NCBI RefSeq assembly: GCF_913774285.1
Contig: NZ_CAJYHX010000003.1
Coordinates: forward strand, 38,037-102,036
Reading direction: 5' to 3'
DNA: 64,000 nucleotides
Source of the DNA: an uncultured Sphingomonas sp.
GTDB lineage: Bacteria; Pseudomonadota; Alphaproteobacteria; Sphingomonadales; Sphingomonadaceae
The position numbers and the translations under genes were made by a program. Of this stretch, positions 47,774-57,456 are shown piece by piece; positions within the stretch are counted from its first letter, which is position 1, and the number at the start of each line of letters is the position of its first letter. The notes beneath the pieces are model-generated. The model made no database searches and was not told the origin of the DNA. It was given only the letters and a program-made list of their open reading frames with translations.

Positions 47774-48234
47774 AGGCGGATGCCGCCGCGGCCATTGTTC
47801 TCGAAATGGCGCGCGTCGGCGACGACGTGCTTGGGATCGGCGCCGCGGATCGCCTGGGCGAAGACGACGGTGCCGACCGGCTTGTTCTCGGTCGCCCCGC
47901 CGGGGCCGGCGATCCCGGTGATCGCCACGGCGACATCGGCCTTGGTGCGCTCCAGCACGCCCTGCGCCATGCTCCAGGCGACCGCGATCGAGACCGCGCC
48001 GAAGGTTTCGAGCACGTCGAGGCTCACCTTCAGCACGTCCATCTTGGCATCGTTGGAATAGGTGACGAAGCCGGCGTCGAAGACGTCGGACGAACCCGGC
48101 AATTCGGTCAGCGCGGCGGAGACCAGACCGCCGGTGCAGCTCTCGGCGACGGCGACGCGGCGGCCGGCAGCGCGGTTTGCGTCGATGACCTTACGCGCGG
48201 CTTCTACGAGCTCGGTGGGAAGAATCGTGTCCAT
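47698..48234 (-). CDS. pncC: CinA C-terminal-type nicotinamide-nucleotide amidohydrolase
   Basis: The 178-residue single-domain protein matches the CinA C-terminal amidase that deamidates [23 protein letters not shown] and [12 protein letters not shown] and [19 protein letters not shown] are the family blocks. The full CinA N-terminal domain is absent, as in PncC. It overlaps the COQ10-type gene at its 3' end and follows ispDF by 39 bases on the minus strand. Confidence 0.92.
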   Translation of the reverse strand: MDTILPTELVEAARKVIDANRAAGRRVAVAESCTGGLVSAALTELPGSSDVFDAGFVTYSNDAKMDVLKVSLDVLETFGAVSIAVAWSMAQGVLERTKADVAVAITGIAGPGGATENKPVGTVVFAQAIRGADPKHVVADARHFENNGRGGIRLQAALCALDLLMPSPEVPVEEPEAA

Positions 48235-48273
48235 AACGGCGCCCCCTTGCCATTGGATGAAGGGTGTTACGAG

Positions 48274-49431
48274 TCAGTTCCTTGCAGGTACGCGTACGGT
48301 TGCGACAGCCTGCGCCGCCATGCCCTCGCCGCGGCCGGTAAAGCCCAGGCGTTCGGTGGTGGTGGCCTTGACGCTCACCTGTCCCGGATCGAGACCGAGG
48401 ATCGCTGCGATCGAGGCGCGGATCGCCTCGCGGTGCGGGCCGATCTTGGGCGCCTCGCAGATCAGCGTCACGTCGATGAAGTCGAGGATGCCACCCTCGG
48501 CTGCGACGAGCGACGCGGCATGTTCGAGGAACCGCGCCGAGGCCGCCCCGCGCCATTGCGGGTCGCTGGGCGGGAAGTGCATGCCGATATCGCCCGCACC
48601 GATCGTGCCGAGCAGTGCGTCGGTGATCGCGTGCAGCGCGACGTCCGCGTCGCTATGGCCGGACAGGCCCTTGCTGTGGGGGATGCGCACGCCGCCCAGC
48701 CACAGCGCCTCGCCCTCGGCGAAGCGGTGGACATCGTAACCGGTGGCAGTGCGGACGCGCATCGCGGCTGCGAGCCGCGTCTCGGCGGCAGCAAAATCGG
48801 CGGGGTGGGTGATCTTTTCGAGCATCGGGTCTCCGGGAACGAGCGCGACCTGGCCGCCGATCGCGCGCAGCATCTGGGCGTCGTCGGTCGCCTCCACCTC
48901 GGCGGGCCAGCGGCGGTGCGCATCGAGAATGGCATCGAACGCGAAGGCCTGCGGGGTCTGCACGCGGTAGAGTTGGTCGCGGGGAACGGTATCGCCGATC
49001 AGCGCGCCTGCGCCGCGTACCAGGGTGTCGGCGACGGAGAGCGCGGGGATCGCCCCGCCGGTGGTGCCCAGGCTGGTCAGCAAATCGTCGATCACCCGCG
49101 CCGGCAGAAAGGGGCGGGCAGCGTCGTGGATCAGGACATGGCTGAACCCGCCGGCAAGCAGCGCCTCCAGCCCGTTCAGCACCGACTCGCGGCGCGTGGT
49201 GCCGCCGGTGACGAAGGGGGTGGTCCCCAGCGCACCTTCGAGCAGCGCCTCCTGGCCTTCGCCGATCACGGTCAGCACCGCGTCGATCTTCGGATGGCTG
49301 CTCAGCGCGCGATGCGCATAGGCGAGCAGCGGCTTCCCGCCGAGCAGCGCATATTGCTTGGGCACACTGCCCCCGGCGCGGGTGCCGCTGCCGGCGGCGA
49401 CGAGGATGGCGGCGGTCCTGAACGCGGTCAT
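48274..49431 (-). CDS. ispDF: Bifunctional IspD/IspF of the MEP isoprenoid pathway
   Basis: This 385-residue fusion joins MEP cytidylyltransferase (IspD, about 1-225) to MEcPP synthase (IspF, about 228-385). IspD shows [20 protein letters not shown] and [10 protein letters not shown]. IspF shows [32 protein letters not shown] and [15 protein letters not shown]. The fusion is usual in Alphaproteobacteria and links nonconsecutive steps. It is divergent from dusB. Confidence 0.97.
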   Translation of the reverse strand: MTAFRTAAILVAAGSGTRAGGSVPKQYALLGGKPLLAYAHRALSSHPKIDAVLTVIGEGQEALLEGALGTTPFVTGGTTRRESVLNGLEALLAGGFSHVLIHDAARPFLPARVIDDLLTSLGTTGGAIPALSVADTLVRGAGALIGDTVPRDQLYRVQTPQAFAFDAILDAHRRWPAEVEATDDAQMLRAIGGQVALVPGDPMLEKITHPADFAAAETRLAAAMRVRTATGYDVHRFAEGEALWLGGVRIPHSKGLSGHSDADVALHAITDALLGTIGAGDIGMHFPPSDPQWRGAASARFLEHAASLVAAEGGILDFIDVTLICEAPKIGPHREAIRASIAAILGLDPGQVSVKATTTERLGFTGRGEGMAAQAVATVRVPARN

Positions 49432-49551
49432 GGCGGAGCGCCTAGCGAAGTTTGCGGGGCAGCGGTAGGGCCGCCGGGCCTGGGCAATGCTATGTCACGG
49501 CAACGCGGATTTCTGCGACCTTGCCCTTCCGGCCCCGGATCGCTACATGCG

Positions 49552-49570
49552 CTGCCTGATTTTCAGGCAG
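49552..49570 (+). promoter_or_regulatory. Hairpin covering the dusB ribosome binding site
   Basis: CTGCCTGA (49552-49559), loop TTT, TCAGGCAG (49563-49570) is a perfect eight-base stem. The AGG in the 3' arm is the only plausible Shine-Dalgarno sequence for the ATG at 49576, so the stem could block translation initiation. Confidence 0.55.
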
Positions 49571-49575
49571 AATTG

Positions 49576-50574
49576 ATGCGCGAACTCGCCCCCATTCAGA
49601 TCGGCCCCGTGACGGTCGAAGCCCCGGTGCTGCTTGCGCCGATGACCGGCGTTACCGACCTGCCGTTCCGGCGGGCGGTGCGGCGCTTCGGCTCGGGCCT
49701 CAACGTCACCGAGATGATCGCCAGCGCCGCTGCGATCCGCGAGACGCGGCAATCGGTGCAGAAGGCCGCCTGGGACCCGATCGAGGAGCCCGTCTCGATG
49801 CAGCTCGTCGGTTGCACCCCGCACGAGATGGCCGAGGCGGCCAAGCTCAACGAGGATCGCGGTGCGTCGATCATCGACATCAACATGGGCTGCCCGGTCC
49901 GCAAGGTAACCAACGGCGATGCCGGTTCGGCGCTGATGCGCGACCTCGACCATGCCGGCGCGATCATCCGCGCCTGCGTCGACGCCGTGAAGGCGCCGGT
50001 GACGGTCAAGATGCGGATGGGCTGGGATATGGACAGCCTCAACGCCCCCGAACTCGCCAAGATCGCGCAGGACCTCGGTGCCAAGCTGGTGACGGTCCAT
50101 GGCCGCACCCGCAACCAGATGTACCGCGGCAGCGCCGACTGGAGCTTCGTGCGCCGGGTGAAGGATGCCGTGTCGATCCCGGTGATCGTCAATGGCGACA
50201 TCTGCTCGGTGGCCGACGCCCGCGAGGCGCTGGCCCAGTCGGGCGCGGACGGCGTGATGATCGGCCGCGGCGCCTATGGCAAGCCTTGGATCCTCCGCCA
50301 GGTGATGGACGCGCTCACGGGCAAGGGCGACAAGCCCGAGCCCTCGATCGAAGAACAATATCGCGTCATCACCGAGCATTATGTCGAGACGCTCGGCCAT
50401 TACGGCAACGAGGTCGGCGTCAACATGATGCGCAAGCATCTCGGCTGGTACACCAAGGGGCTGCACGGCTCGGCCGAGTTCCGCAACAAGGTGAACCAGG
50501 TCGTCGATCCGGTGAAGGTGCTCGACATGCTGGCGGAGTTCTACGAGCCGTGGCTTTCCCGCGCGGCGGCCTGA
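49576..50574 (+). CDS. dusB: tRNA-dihydrouridine synthase B
   Basis: The 332-residue FMN enzyme reduces uridine in t[22 protein letters not shown], the catalytic Cys in [36 protein letters not shown] and [11 protein letters not shown] / [11 protein letters not shown] are the flavin and substrate blocks. It leads the operon dusB-ntrB-ntrC, an order shared by many Alphaproteobacteria. The ATG at 49576 overlaps the SD hairpin region. Confidence 0.96.
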   Translation: MRELAPIQIGPVTVEAPVLLAPMTGVTDLPFRRAVRRFGSGLNVTEMIASAAAIRETRQSVQKAAWDPIEEPVSMQLVGCTPHEMAEAAKLNEDRGASIIDINMGCPVRKVTNGDAGSALMRDLDHAGAIIRACVDAVKAPVTVKMRMGWDMDSLNAPELAKIAQDLGAKLVTVHGRTRNQMYRGSADWSFVRRVKDAVSIPVIVNGDICSVADAREALAQSGADGVMIGRGAYGKPWILRQVMDALTGKGDKPEPSIEEQYRVITEHYVETLGHYGNEVGVNMMRKHLGWYTKGLHGSAEFRNKVNQVVDPVKVLDMLAEFYEPWLSRAAA

Positions 50575-51659
50575 GGCGGTTTCGCCCCCAGACCGTCGAG
50601 GGACCGAGCTTCGCCGAGCTGTTCGGCGCGCTGCCGGTGGCGGTGCTCGTGCTCGATCCCGACGGGCGCATCGCGCACGCCAACCCGGCCTGCGAGGTGC
50701 TGCTCAACCATAGCGAGACCAGCATGGTCGGACAGCCCTATGACGCGGTGCTGCTGCCGCCCGAGGATTATGCCGATCGCCGCGACGGGCGCGGCTTCGC
50801 GGCGTTTGACGCGGAGATCGAAGCCGTTCGCGGATCGCGGCTGCGGGTCGACTTTCTCGAGAGCCAGGTGCCCGATCACCCCGGCTGGCGGATCGTGACG
50901 CTTCATCATGCCCCCCAGGCCCGCAAGATGAACCACGGGCTCGATCGCACCGCCGGCGCGCGGGCGGCGATCGGCGCGGCGGCGATGCTGGGGCACGAGA
51001 TCAAGAACCCGCTCTCCGGCATCCGCGGCGCGGCGCAGCTGCTCCAGAGTGGCGGCGACCCGGAGACCAATGGCGAGCTCACCCGCCTCATCACCACCGA
51101 AGTCGATCGCATCGCCGCGCTGATCGACCGGATGCAGGATTTCACCGACACCCGCCCGCTTGATCTCTCCCCGACCAACATCTACCCGCTGCTCGACCAT
51201 GGCCGTCGCGTCGCACTGGCCGGCTTCGCGCGCGGCATCGTGATCGAGGAGTGGTTTGATCCCTCTTTGCCACCCGTGCTGGTCGACCGCGACGCCTTCC
51301 TGCAGGTGCTGATCAACCTGCTCAAGAACGCGGCCGAGGCGCTCAAGGGCCTCGCCCAGCCGCGGATCATCCTGTCGACCGCCTTCCGCCACGGCATGTC
51401 GGTCAATGCCGGTCCCGGCCAGCCGCGCCGGCCGCTGCCGATCGAGATCTGCGTGATGGACAATGGCCCCGGCGCCCCCGCCGACATCGCCGAGCATCTG
51501 TTCGAGCCGTTCGTTTCGGGCAAGCCGGAGGGCAAGGGGCTGGGGCTGCCGCTCGTCGAGAAACTGGTGCGGGACATGGGCGGGATCGTCCAATATGCCC
51601 GCGAACGCGAACCGGAGGTTACGGTGTTCCGCATTCTGTTGCCGCGAGCCACGGCATGA
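50550..51659 (+). CDS. ntrB: Nitrogen regulation histidine kinase NtrB
   Basis: This 369-residue cytoplasmic kinase has a PAS domain (about 20-110), a HisKA H-box [21 protein letters not shown] and an HATPase domain with [10 protein letters not shown] (N box), MDNGPGAP and [12 protein letters not shown]. It senses nitrogen through GlnB-type PII and phosphorylates NtrC. No ATG exists before the PAS domain; the GTG at 50550, inside the dusB 3' end with GGAG 11 bases upstream, is the best start. The stop overlaps ntrC (ATGA). Confidence 0.93.
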   Translation: MAFPRGGLRRFRPQTVEGPSFAELFGALPVAVLVLDPDGRIAHANPACEVLLNHSETSMVGQPYDAVLLPPEDYADRRDGRGFAAFDAEIEAVRGSRLRVDFLESQVPDHPGWRIVTLHHAPQARKMNHGLDRTAGARAAIGAAAMLGHEIKNPLSGIRGAAQLLQSGGDPETNGELTRLITTEVDRIAALIDRMQDFTDTRPLDLSPTNIYPLLDHGRRVALAGFARGIVIEEWFDPSLPPVLVDRDAFLQVLINLLKNAAEALKGLAQPRIILSTAFRHGMSVNAGPGQPRRPLPIEICVMDNGPGAPADIAEHLFEPFVSGKPEGKGLGLPLVEKLVRDMGGIVQYAREREPEVTVFRILLPRATA

Positions 51660-53095
51660 CGCCGGGCTCGGTTCTGGTCGTCGATGACGACGCCGCGATC
51701 CGCACCGTCGTCGCCGCCGCGCTCAAGCGCGAGGGGCACCGGGTCGCCACCGCCGCGAGCGTCGCCGAGCTGCGTCGTGCGCTCACCACCGGCGTGCCCG
51801 ACGTGCTGGTGACCGATGTGGTGCTGCCCGACGGAAACGGGCTCGACGTCGTCTCCGGGCTGATGGCCGAGCATCCGGCGCTGCCGGTGATCGTATTTTC
51901 CGCCCAGAACACGCTGGCGACGGCGGTGCGCGCCACCGAAGTCGGGGCCTTCGACTATCTCCCAAAGCCCTTCGACCTCGATGCGCTCACCCACGCGGTG
52001 CAGAGCGCGATGGCGCGCGGCCGCCGACGCCCCGCCGATCAATCCGATGCGGAACAGACCGGCGGCCCCTCGCTGATTGGCCGCTCCCCGGCGATGCAGG
52101 AAGTGTACCGGGTGATCGCCCGCGTCGTCTCCAACGATCTCACCGTGCTGATCAGCGGCGAGTCCGGGACGGGCAAGGAGCTGGTTGCCAAGGCGATCCA
52201 TGATCTGGGCCCCCGCCGCCGTGCGCCCTTCGTTGCGCTCAACATGGCCGCGATCCCGCGCGAGCTGATCGAGGCCGAGCTGTTCGGGCATGAACGCGGC
52301 GCCTTCACCGGCGCCCAGGCGCGGGTGGCCGGCAAGTTCGAGCAGGCGGCCGGCGGCACGCTGTTCCTCGACGAAATCGGCGACATGCCGATGGACGCGC
52401 AGACGCGGCTGCTCCGCGTGCTCCAGTCGGGCGAGTTCACCACCGTCGGCGGCGCGCGGACGATCCGTGCGGATGTCCGCATCGTCGCGGCGACCAACAA
52501 GGATCTCGCCCAGCTGGTCCAGCTCGGCCAGTTCCGCGAGGACCTGTTCTACCGACTCAACGTCGTGCCGATCAGCCTGCCGGCCCTGCGCGAGCGGCGC
52601 CAGGACATCCCGCTGCTCGCCCGCCATTTCCTCGACCGCGCCGCCGAGGACGGGCTGCCGCGCAAGCAGCTCGACAAGGACGCAGTCGCGCTGCTCGAAA
52701 CGCTCGACTGGCCGGGCAATGTCCGCGAGCTCGAGAATCTGATGCGCCGCATCGCCGCACTGTCGCGCGACGAATGGATCGACGCCGCCGCACTGCGCCG
52801 CGCGCTGGGCGATGGCGGCGGCGTGCTGCCCGTCGCCCGCGATGCCGGGATCGAGGCGGCGATCCGCGCCCGGCTGGAACGGATCGCGCTGGAGGAGCCG
52901 CACGCGCTCGACGACGGCACGCTCTACGACCGGATCATCAGCGAAGTGGAGCGCCCGCTGATTGAGATGATGCTCGCGCGCCACCAGCAGAACCAGTTGC
53001 GCGCCGCGCGGGCGCTGGGGATCAATCGGAACACGCTGCGCAAGCGTCTGGATACGCTGGGGATTGCGACGCGCGGGGACGATCCGACAAGCTGA
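51656..53095 (+). CDS. ntrC: Nitrogen regulation sigma54 activator NtrC
   Basis: The 479-residue protein has a receiver (LVVDDDAAI, phospho-Asp in VTDVVLPDGNG, Lys in LPKPFD), an AAA+ domain (Walker A GESGTGKELVAKAIH, sigma54-contact loop GAFTGA in HERGAFTGAQAR, Walker [13 protein letters not shown]) and a Fis-type DNA-binding C-terminus (RAARALGINRNTLRKRLDTL). It activates nitrogen assimilation genes at sigma54 promoters. It overlaps ntrB. Confidence 0.96.
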   Translation: MTPGSVLVVDDDAAIRTVVAAALKREGHRVATAASVAELRRALTTGVPDVLVTDVVLPDGNGLDVVSGLMAEHPALPVIVFSAQNTLATAVRATEVGAFDYLPKPFDLDALTHAVQSAMARGRRRPADQSDAEQTGGPSLIGRSPAMQEVYRVIARVVSNDLTVLISGESGTGKELVAKAIHDLGPRRRAPFVALNMAAIPRELIEAELFGHERGAFTGAQARVAGKFEQAAGGTLFLDEIGDMPMDAQTRLLRVLQSGEFTTVGGARTIRADVRIVAATNKDLAQLVQLGQFREDLFYRLNVVPISLPALRERRQDIPLLARHFLDRAAEDGLPRKQLDKDAVALLETLDWPGNVRELENLMRRIAALSRDEWIDAAALRRALGDGGGVLPVARDAGIEAAIRARLERIALEEPHALDDGTLYDRIISEVERPLIEMMLARHQQNQLRAARALGINRNTLRKRLDTLGIATRGDDPTS

Positions 53096-53169
53096 AGACA
53101 CGCAATCTGCGGCAGGCCGATGCTTGTGGGTGACAAATCCGCAATATTATGTGTTCTTTTGGCCACAAT

Positions 53170-53185
53170 CCCTGTGTACACAGGG
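53170..53185. promoter_or_regulatory. 16-base perfect palindrome before ntrY
   Basis: CCCTGTGTACACAGGG ends four bases before the ntrY ATG (53190). The right arm overlaps the purine-rich ribosome site AGGGGGC. It may be a protein operator or an RNA hairpin that masks the site. Confidence 0.55.
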
Positions 53186-53189
53186 GGCA

Positions 53190-55457
53190 ATGGTCGCCGT
53201 AGCTCCAACGAGTCTCGATAGCCCTGAGGATTGGTCGCGCCCCGGACGGGCGTTTCGGCTGGTCGAGATGCTGGTGGTCGCGCTGGCCGTCGCTACTCCC
53301 GTCATCACCTACTGGTTCGTTCGCCAGCATTCCAACCAGCAGCTGTTCAGCCCGGGCGTCGCCGCGGCGCTGCTGCTCGTCAATCTGCTCCCCTATGTCG
53401 CGCTGATTGTGCTGATCGGCCGGCGGATCGCACTCAAGCGGACCGCCCGCTCGGCGCTGGCGGGGGGCGGGCGTCTGCACGTGCGGCTGGTCGCGGTGTT
53501 CTCGCTGATGGCCAGCGTGCCGATCGTGCTCGCGGTAATCGCCGCCTCGATCATGTTCCAGTCAGGCATCCAGCTCTGGGGTTCGGAGCGGGCGCGTGCG
53601 GCACTGACCTCGACCCAGGCGCTTGCCAACGAGGGCAAGGCGCTGGTGATCCAGCGGTGGAAGGGCGAGGCGCGGCAGATGGTAAGCGACATGCTCGAAA
53701 CCTCGCCCAAGGTGCCCGAGCGGTCGGCCGTCTTCGAGGACTGGTTCCTCCGCCAGACCTATTTCCGCCAGTTCTTCCAGTCGGTGCTGTTCCGCGTGAT
53801 CGACGGCAAGCGGGTCGAGGCGCTCTACGCCTATGAGGCGCCGTCGGGCCCGACCTTCAAGCGTCGTGTCTCGGGCAAGGTACTCAATGTGCTGCGCAAC
53901 GAAGACAGCTACATCAATTACGATTCCGAGGTGGTGTGGGTGGTGACGCCGGTCGACCGCTCGGCGAACCTGTTCCTCTACGTCGCCACGCCGAACAACG
54001 TCGATTTTCTCAACCGCCAGAACCTTGCCTCGGATCGAATCGGGCACGAATATTCGGCGCTGATCGCCCGATCGCGCTCGCTCCAGCTGCAGTTCAACGC
54101 GGTGCTGTTCGGCGTCGCGCTCCTGATCGTGAGCATCGCCACCTGGATCGCGCTGGCGGTGGCAGACCGGCTGGTGCGCCCGGTCGACCAGCTCGTCCAG
54201 GCGGCGGGGCAGGTGGCGGACGGCGACCTCAGCGCGCGGGTGCCGACGCCGGAGCGGATCGACGAGATCGCCACGCTCGGCATCGCCTTCAACAGCATGA
54301 CCGAGCGGCTGCAGGACCAGACCAACGCGCTGGTCACCGCCAACGCCCAGCTCGACAGCCGCCGCGCGCTGATCGAAGCGGTGATGTCGGGCGTGTCGGC
54401 GGGCGTGATCGCGATCGGCGGCGACCACCGGGTGCGGCTCATCAACGCCTCGGCGATCGCGCTGCTGCGCAACGCCGCCGAGCAACCGGTCGGCCAGCCA
54501 CTGGAGGCGCTTGCCCCCGAGCTTGAGACGATGCTGGCGAGCGGCGAGCGCGAGGGGATCGTCCAGATCGCCAGCGGTGGCGAGGCGCGGACGCTGGCGG
54601 TGAAGGTCACCACCGACGAGGGTGGTCAGGTGCTCACCTTCGACGACATCACCCAGCAGCTCAACGACCAGCGCCGCGCCGCCTGGGCGGACGTCGCGCG
54701 CCGCATCGCACACGAGATCAAGAACCCGCTGACCCCGATCCAACTCGCCGCCGAACGGCTCCAGCGTCGCTATGGCAAGCAGGTCGACCAGAGCGACGGC
54801 GTGTTCGCGCGGCTGACCGAGACGATCGTCCGCCAGGTCGGCGACCTGCGGCGGATGGTCGACGAATTTTCGTCTTTCGCGCGGATGCCCAAGCCGATGT
54901 TCCGCCGCGAGTCGCTGCTCGACATCGCCCGCCAGGCGATGTTCCTTCACGAAGTCGCGCATCCCGCGCTGCGCTTCACGCTCGACGCGCCCGATCCCGC
55001 GCCCTCGCTGGTATGCGACCGCCGCCAGATCGGCCAGGCGCTGACCAATGTCGTCAAGAACGCGGTCGAGGCGATTGAGGCGCGCAACGAGGCGGCCGGG
55101 GAGGGGGCGGACCTGCCGCAGGGCGAGATCCACCTTACCATTCAGTCCGAAGCGGACAGCAAGCTGATCCTCACCCTCGCCGACAACGGCGTGGGTCTGC
55201 CGGTGGAGCGCGACCGGATCGTTGAACCCTATATGACGACGCGCAGCCGGGGCACCGGGCTGGGCCTCGCCATCGTCAAGAAGATCGTCGAAGAACATTG
55301 CGGCACGATCGGCTTTGCCGACCGCCCCGGCGGCGGCACGCTCGTGACGCTGTGCTTCGATACCGCGATGCTGGCTAGCGTCGCACTCACGGAGACGCCG
55401 GACGACGCGAAGGACGCGCGCCCGGCCATGCTCACCCGGATCGGAAGCAGAACATGA
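53190..55457 (+). CDS. ntrY: Membrane sensor kinase NtrY
   Basis: The 755-residue kinase has three to four transmembrane helices (about 25-105 and again about 310-335) around a periplasmic region, HAMP (about 335-390; DRLVRPVDQLVQAAGQVADG), PAS (about 400-490) and kinase domains (H box RRIAHEIKNPLTPIQLAAERL; NVVKNAVEAIE; LADNGVGLP; RGTGLGLAIVKK). It pairs with NtrX in redox, nitrogen and envelope control. The start lies 94 bases after ntrC, just behind a palindrome. The stop overlaps ntrX (ATGA). Confidence 0.94.
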   Translation: MVAVAPTSLDSPEDWSRPGRAFRLVEMLVVALAVATPVITYWFVRQHSNQQLFSPGVAAALLLVNLLPYVALIVLIGRRIALKRTARSALAGGGRLHVRLVAVFSLMASVPIVLAVIAASIMFQSGIQLWGSERARAALTSTQALANEGKALVIQRWKGEARQMVSDMLETSPKVPERSAVFEDWFLRQTYFRQFFQSVLFRVIDGKRVEALYAYEAPSGPTFKRRVSGKVLNVLRNEDSYINYDSEVVWVVTPVDRSANLFLYVATPNNVDFLNRQNLASDRIGHEYSALIARSRSLQLQFNAVLFGVALLIVSIATWIALAVADRLVRPVDQLVQAAGQVADGDLSARVPTPERIDEIATLGIAFNSMTERLQDQTNALVTANAQLDSRRALIEAVMSGVSAGVIAIGGDHRVRLINASAIALLRNAAEQPVGQPLEALAPELETMLASGEREGIVQIASGGEARTLAVKVTTDEGGQVLTFDDITQQLNDQRRAAWADVARRIAHEIKNPLTPIQLAAERLQRRYGKQVDQSDGVFARLTETIVRQVGDLRRMVDEFSSFARMPKPMFRRESLLDIARQAMFLHEVAHPALRFTLDAPDPAPSLVCDRRQIGQALTNVVKNAVEAIEARNEAAGEGADLPQGEIHLTIQSEADSKLILTLADNGVGLPVERDRIVEPYMTTRSRGTGLGLAIVKKIVEEHCGTIGFADRPGGGTLVTLCFDTAMLASVALTETPDDAKDARPAMLTRIGSRT

Positions 55458-56833
55458 GCCTGGACATTCTCGTCGTCGACGACGAGCGCGACATCCGCGA
55501 ACTGGTAGCCGGCGTGCTGGAGGACGAGGGGTACGCCACCCGCAATGCCGCCGACAGCGACTCGGCGCTGGAGGCGATTGCCGAGCGGCGGCCGAGCCTG
55601 GTGCTGCTGGACGTGTGGCTGCAGGGCTCGCGGCTCGACGGGCTGGAGCTGCTCGACGAGATCAAGCGGCGCGATCCCTCGATCCCGGTGCTGGTGATTT
55701 CGGGCCATGGCAATCTGGACACCGCGGTGGCGGCGATCCGCCGCGGCGCTTCCGACTTCATTGAGAAGCCGTTCGAGGCCGAGCGGCTGCTGTTGATGGT
55801 GGCGCGTGCGACCGAGACCGAGCGGCTACGGCGCGAAGTCGCCTCGCTGCGCGCGGTGACGGGGCGGGGGACCGACCTGCAGGGCACTTCGACCGCGATC
55901 AACACGGTGCGCGCAACTCTTAAGCGGGTGGCCTCCACCGGCAGCCGGGTGCTGATCACCGGCGGCGCGGGTGTCGGCAAGGAAGTCGCCGCGCGGCTGC
56001 TCCATGGCTGGAGCCAGCGCGCGGACGCGCCCTTCGTGATCGTCAGCGCCGCGCGGATGACGCCCGATCGTGTCGACGAGGAACTGTTCGGCGTCGAGGA
56101 GAGCGGCGACCTTGTTCGCCCCGGCCTGCTCGAACAGGCGCATGGCGGCACGCTGTTCCTCGACGAGATCGCCGACATGCCAGTCGCCACCCAGGCGCGG
56201 ATCCTGCGGGTGCTGACCGACCAGAGCTTCAGCCGCGTCGGCGGCACGCGTGTGGTGAAGGTGGACGTCCGTGTCGTCTCCGCCACCGCCCGCGACCTGA
56301 TGGCGGAGATCGCCGCCGGCCGCTTCCGCGAGGACCTCTACTACCGCCTCAACGTGGTGCCGGTGCCGATCCCGGCGCTGACCGACCGCCGCGAGGACAT
56401 CCCCGCGCTGGTCGAGCATTATGTGGCGCATTACGCCTCCGAGCGCCGCGTGCCGACGCCCGAGATCGCCGCCGACGCGATGGTGGCGCTGCAGAGCTAT
56501 GACTGGCCGGGCAATGTCCGCCAGCTGCGCAACGTCGTCGAGCGCACCGTGATCCTGGCCCCCGGCGACCGGATCGGCCGGATCGACGTCGATCTGCTCC
56601 CGCCGGAGGTGCTCGGTCGCCAGAATGACGGCGGCAGCGGTATGGCCTCCAACGCGATTATGGGCGCGCCGCTCAAGGAAGCGCGCGAGAGCTTCGAGCG
56701 CGAATATCTGCGGGTGCAGATCCGCCGTTTCTCGGGCAACATCTCGCGTACCGCCAGCTTCATCGGGATGGAGCGCTCGGCGCTGCACCGCAAGCTCAAG
56801 CTGCTGGGCATCACCGACGCGCGGGAAGACTGA
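55454..56833 (+). CDS. ntrX: Response regulator NtrX lacking the GAFTGA loop
   Basis: The 459-residue protein has a receiver (LVVDDERDI, phospho-Asp in [14 protein letters not shown], Lys in IEKPFE), an AAA+ domain (Walker [13 protein letters not shown]; Walker [23 protein letters not shown]) and a Fis-type HTH ([22 protein letters not shown]). At the place of the sigma54-contact loop the sequence reads [13 protein letters not shown], so GAFTGA is missing. It therefore likely acts without sigma54. Confidence 0.94.
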   Translation: MSLDILVVDDERDIRELVAGVLEDEGYATRNAADSDSALEAIAERRPSLVLLDVWLQGSRLDGLELLDEIKRRDPSIPVLVISGHGNLDTAVAAIRRGASDFIEKPFEAERLLLMVARATETERLRREVASLRAVTGRGTDLQGTSTAINTVRATLKRVASTGSRVLITGGAGVGKEVAARLLHGWSQRADAPFVIVSAARMTPDRVDEELFGVEESGDLVRPGLLEQAHGGTLFLDEIADMPVATQARILRVLTDQSFSRVGGTRVVKVDVRVVSATARDLMAEIAAGRFREDLYYRLNVVPVPIPALTDRREDIPALVEHYVAHYASERRVPTPEIAADAMVALQSYDWPGNVRQLRNVVERTVILAPGDRIGRIDVDLLPPEVLGRQNDGGSGMASNAIMGAPLKEARESFEREYLRVQIRRFSGNISRTASFIGMERSALHRKLKLLGITDARED

Positions 56834-56919
56834 GCCGCTATGGACGGAAGCCTCGCGACGCCCTAGATTGGATCCCGGCGCCGGGGTGGCGCCGACCCTG
56901 ACGCCGGGAACGGCGCACC

Positions 56920-56935
56920 GCGGGACAAATCCCGC
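56920..56935 (+). promoter_or_regulatory. Hairpin in the hfq leader
   Basis: GCGGGA, loop CAAA, TCCCGC forms a perfect six-base stem, 22 bases before the hfq start. A second inverted repeat (GGCGCC twice) lies further upstream near 56878-56893. It could serve Hfq autoregulation or transcript stability. Pattern only. Confidence 0.4.
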
Positions 56936-56957
56936 CAAGAATAAATGGAGCCACCAT

Positions 56958-57449
56958 ATGGCAGAGAAGCAGACTTCGCTTCAGGACCTGTTCCTCAACT
57001 CACTGCGCCGGTCGAAGACGCCGGTGACGATGTTCCTCGTCAAGGGCGTCAAGCTTCAGGGCATCGTCACCTGGTTCGATAATTTTTCGGTGCTGCTCCG
57101 CCGCGACGGCCAGTCGCAGCTGATCTACAAGCATGCCATTTCCACCATCATGCCCTCGGGCCCGATGGACCTTGCCGCGCTGCTCACAGCGGCTGGCGAA
57201 TATCAGCACAAGAACCCGGTGCTGCAGGAAATCTTCCTGAACGCGGTCCGCAAGCAGCAGGAAAACGTCACCATGTTCCTGGTGAACGGCGTGATGCTGC
57301 AGGGCCAGATCGCGGCGTTCGACCTGTTCTGCATGCTGCTCCAGCGCGAGGGCATGGCCCAGCTGGTCTACAAGCATGCGGTTTCCACCGTGCAGCCCGC
57401 GCACCCGCTGAACCTCGCCGAGGAAACCAACGGCGGCGACGAGGATTGA
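56958..57449 (+). CDS. hfq: Tandem-domain Hfq RNA chaperone
   Basis: This 163-residue protein contains two complete Sm/Hfq domains, about residues 7-66 and 88-147. Both have the Sm1 strand set ([28 protein letters not shown]) and the Sm2 YKHA motif (57-60; 138-141), so the proximal RNA face is kept in both. Ordinary Hfq is about 80-100 residues and forms a hexamer; here three chains should build a pseudo-hexamer. The rim Arg patch is better in domain 1 (LRRSK) than in domain 2 (VRKQQ). The C-terminal tail is short and acidic. hflX follows after seven bases. Confidence 0.96.
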   Translation: MAEKQTSLQDLFLNSLRRSKTPVTMFLVKGVKLQGIVTWFDNFSVLLRRDGQSQLIYKHAISTIMPSGPMDLAALLTAAGEYQHKNPVLQEIFLNAVRKQQENVTMFLVNGVMLQGQIAAFDLFCMLLQREGMAQLVYKHAVSTVQPAHPLNLAEETNGGDED

Positions 57450-57456
57450 TCCTCGC

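Noticed and set aside
47134..49570. Long plus-strand frame running in front of dusB
   Set aside because: It crosses lipA, the COQ10-type gene, pncC and ispDF in wrong frames. Only the dusB part from 49576 has family motifs.
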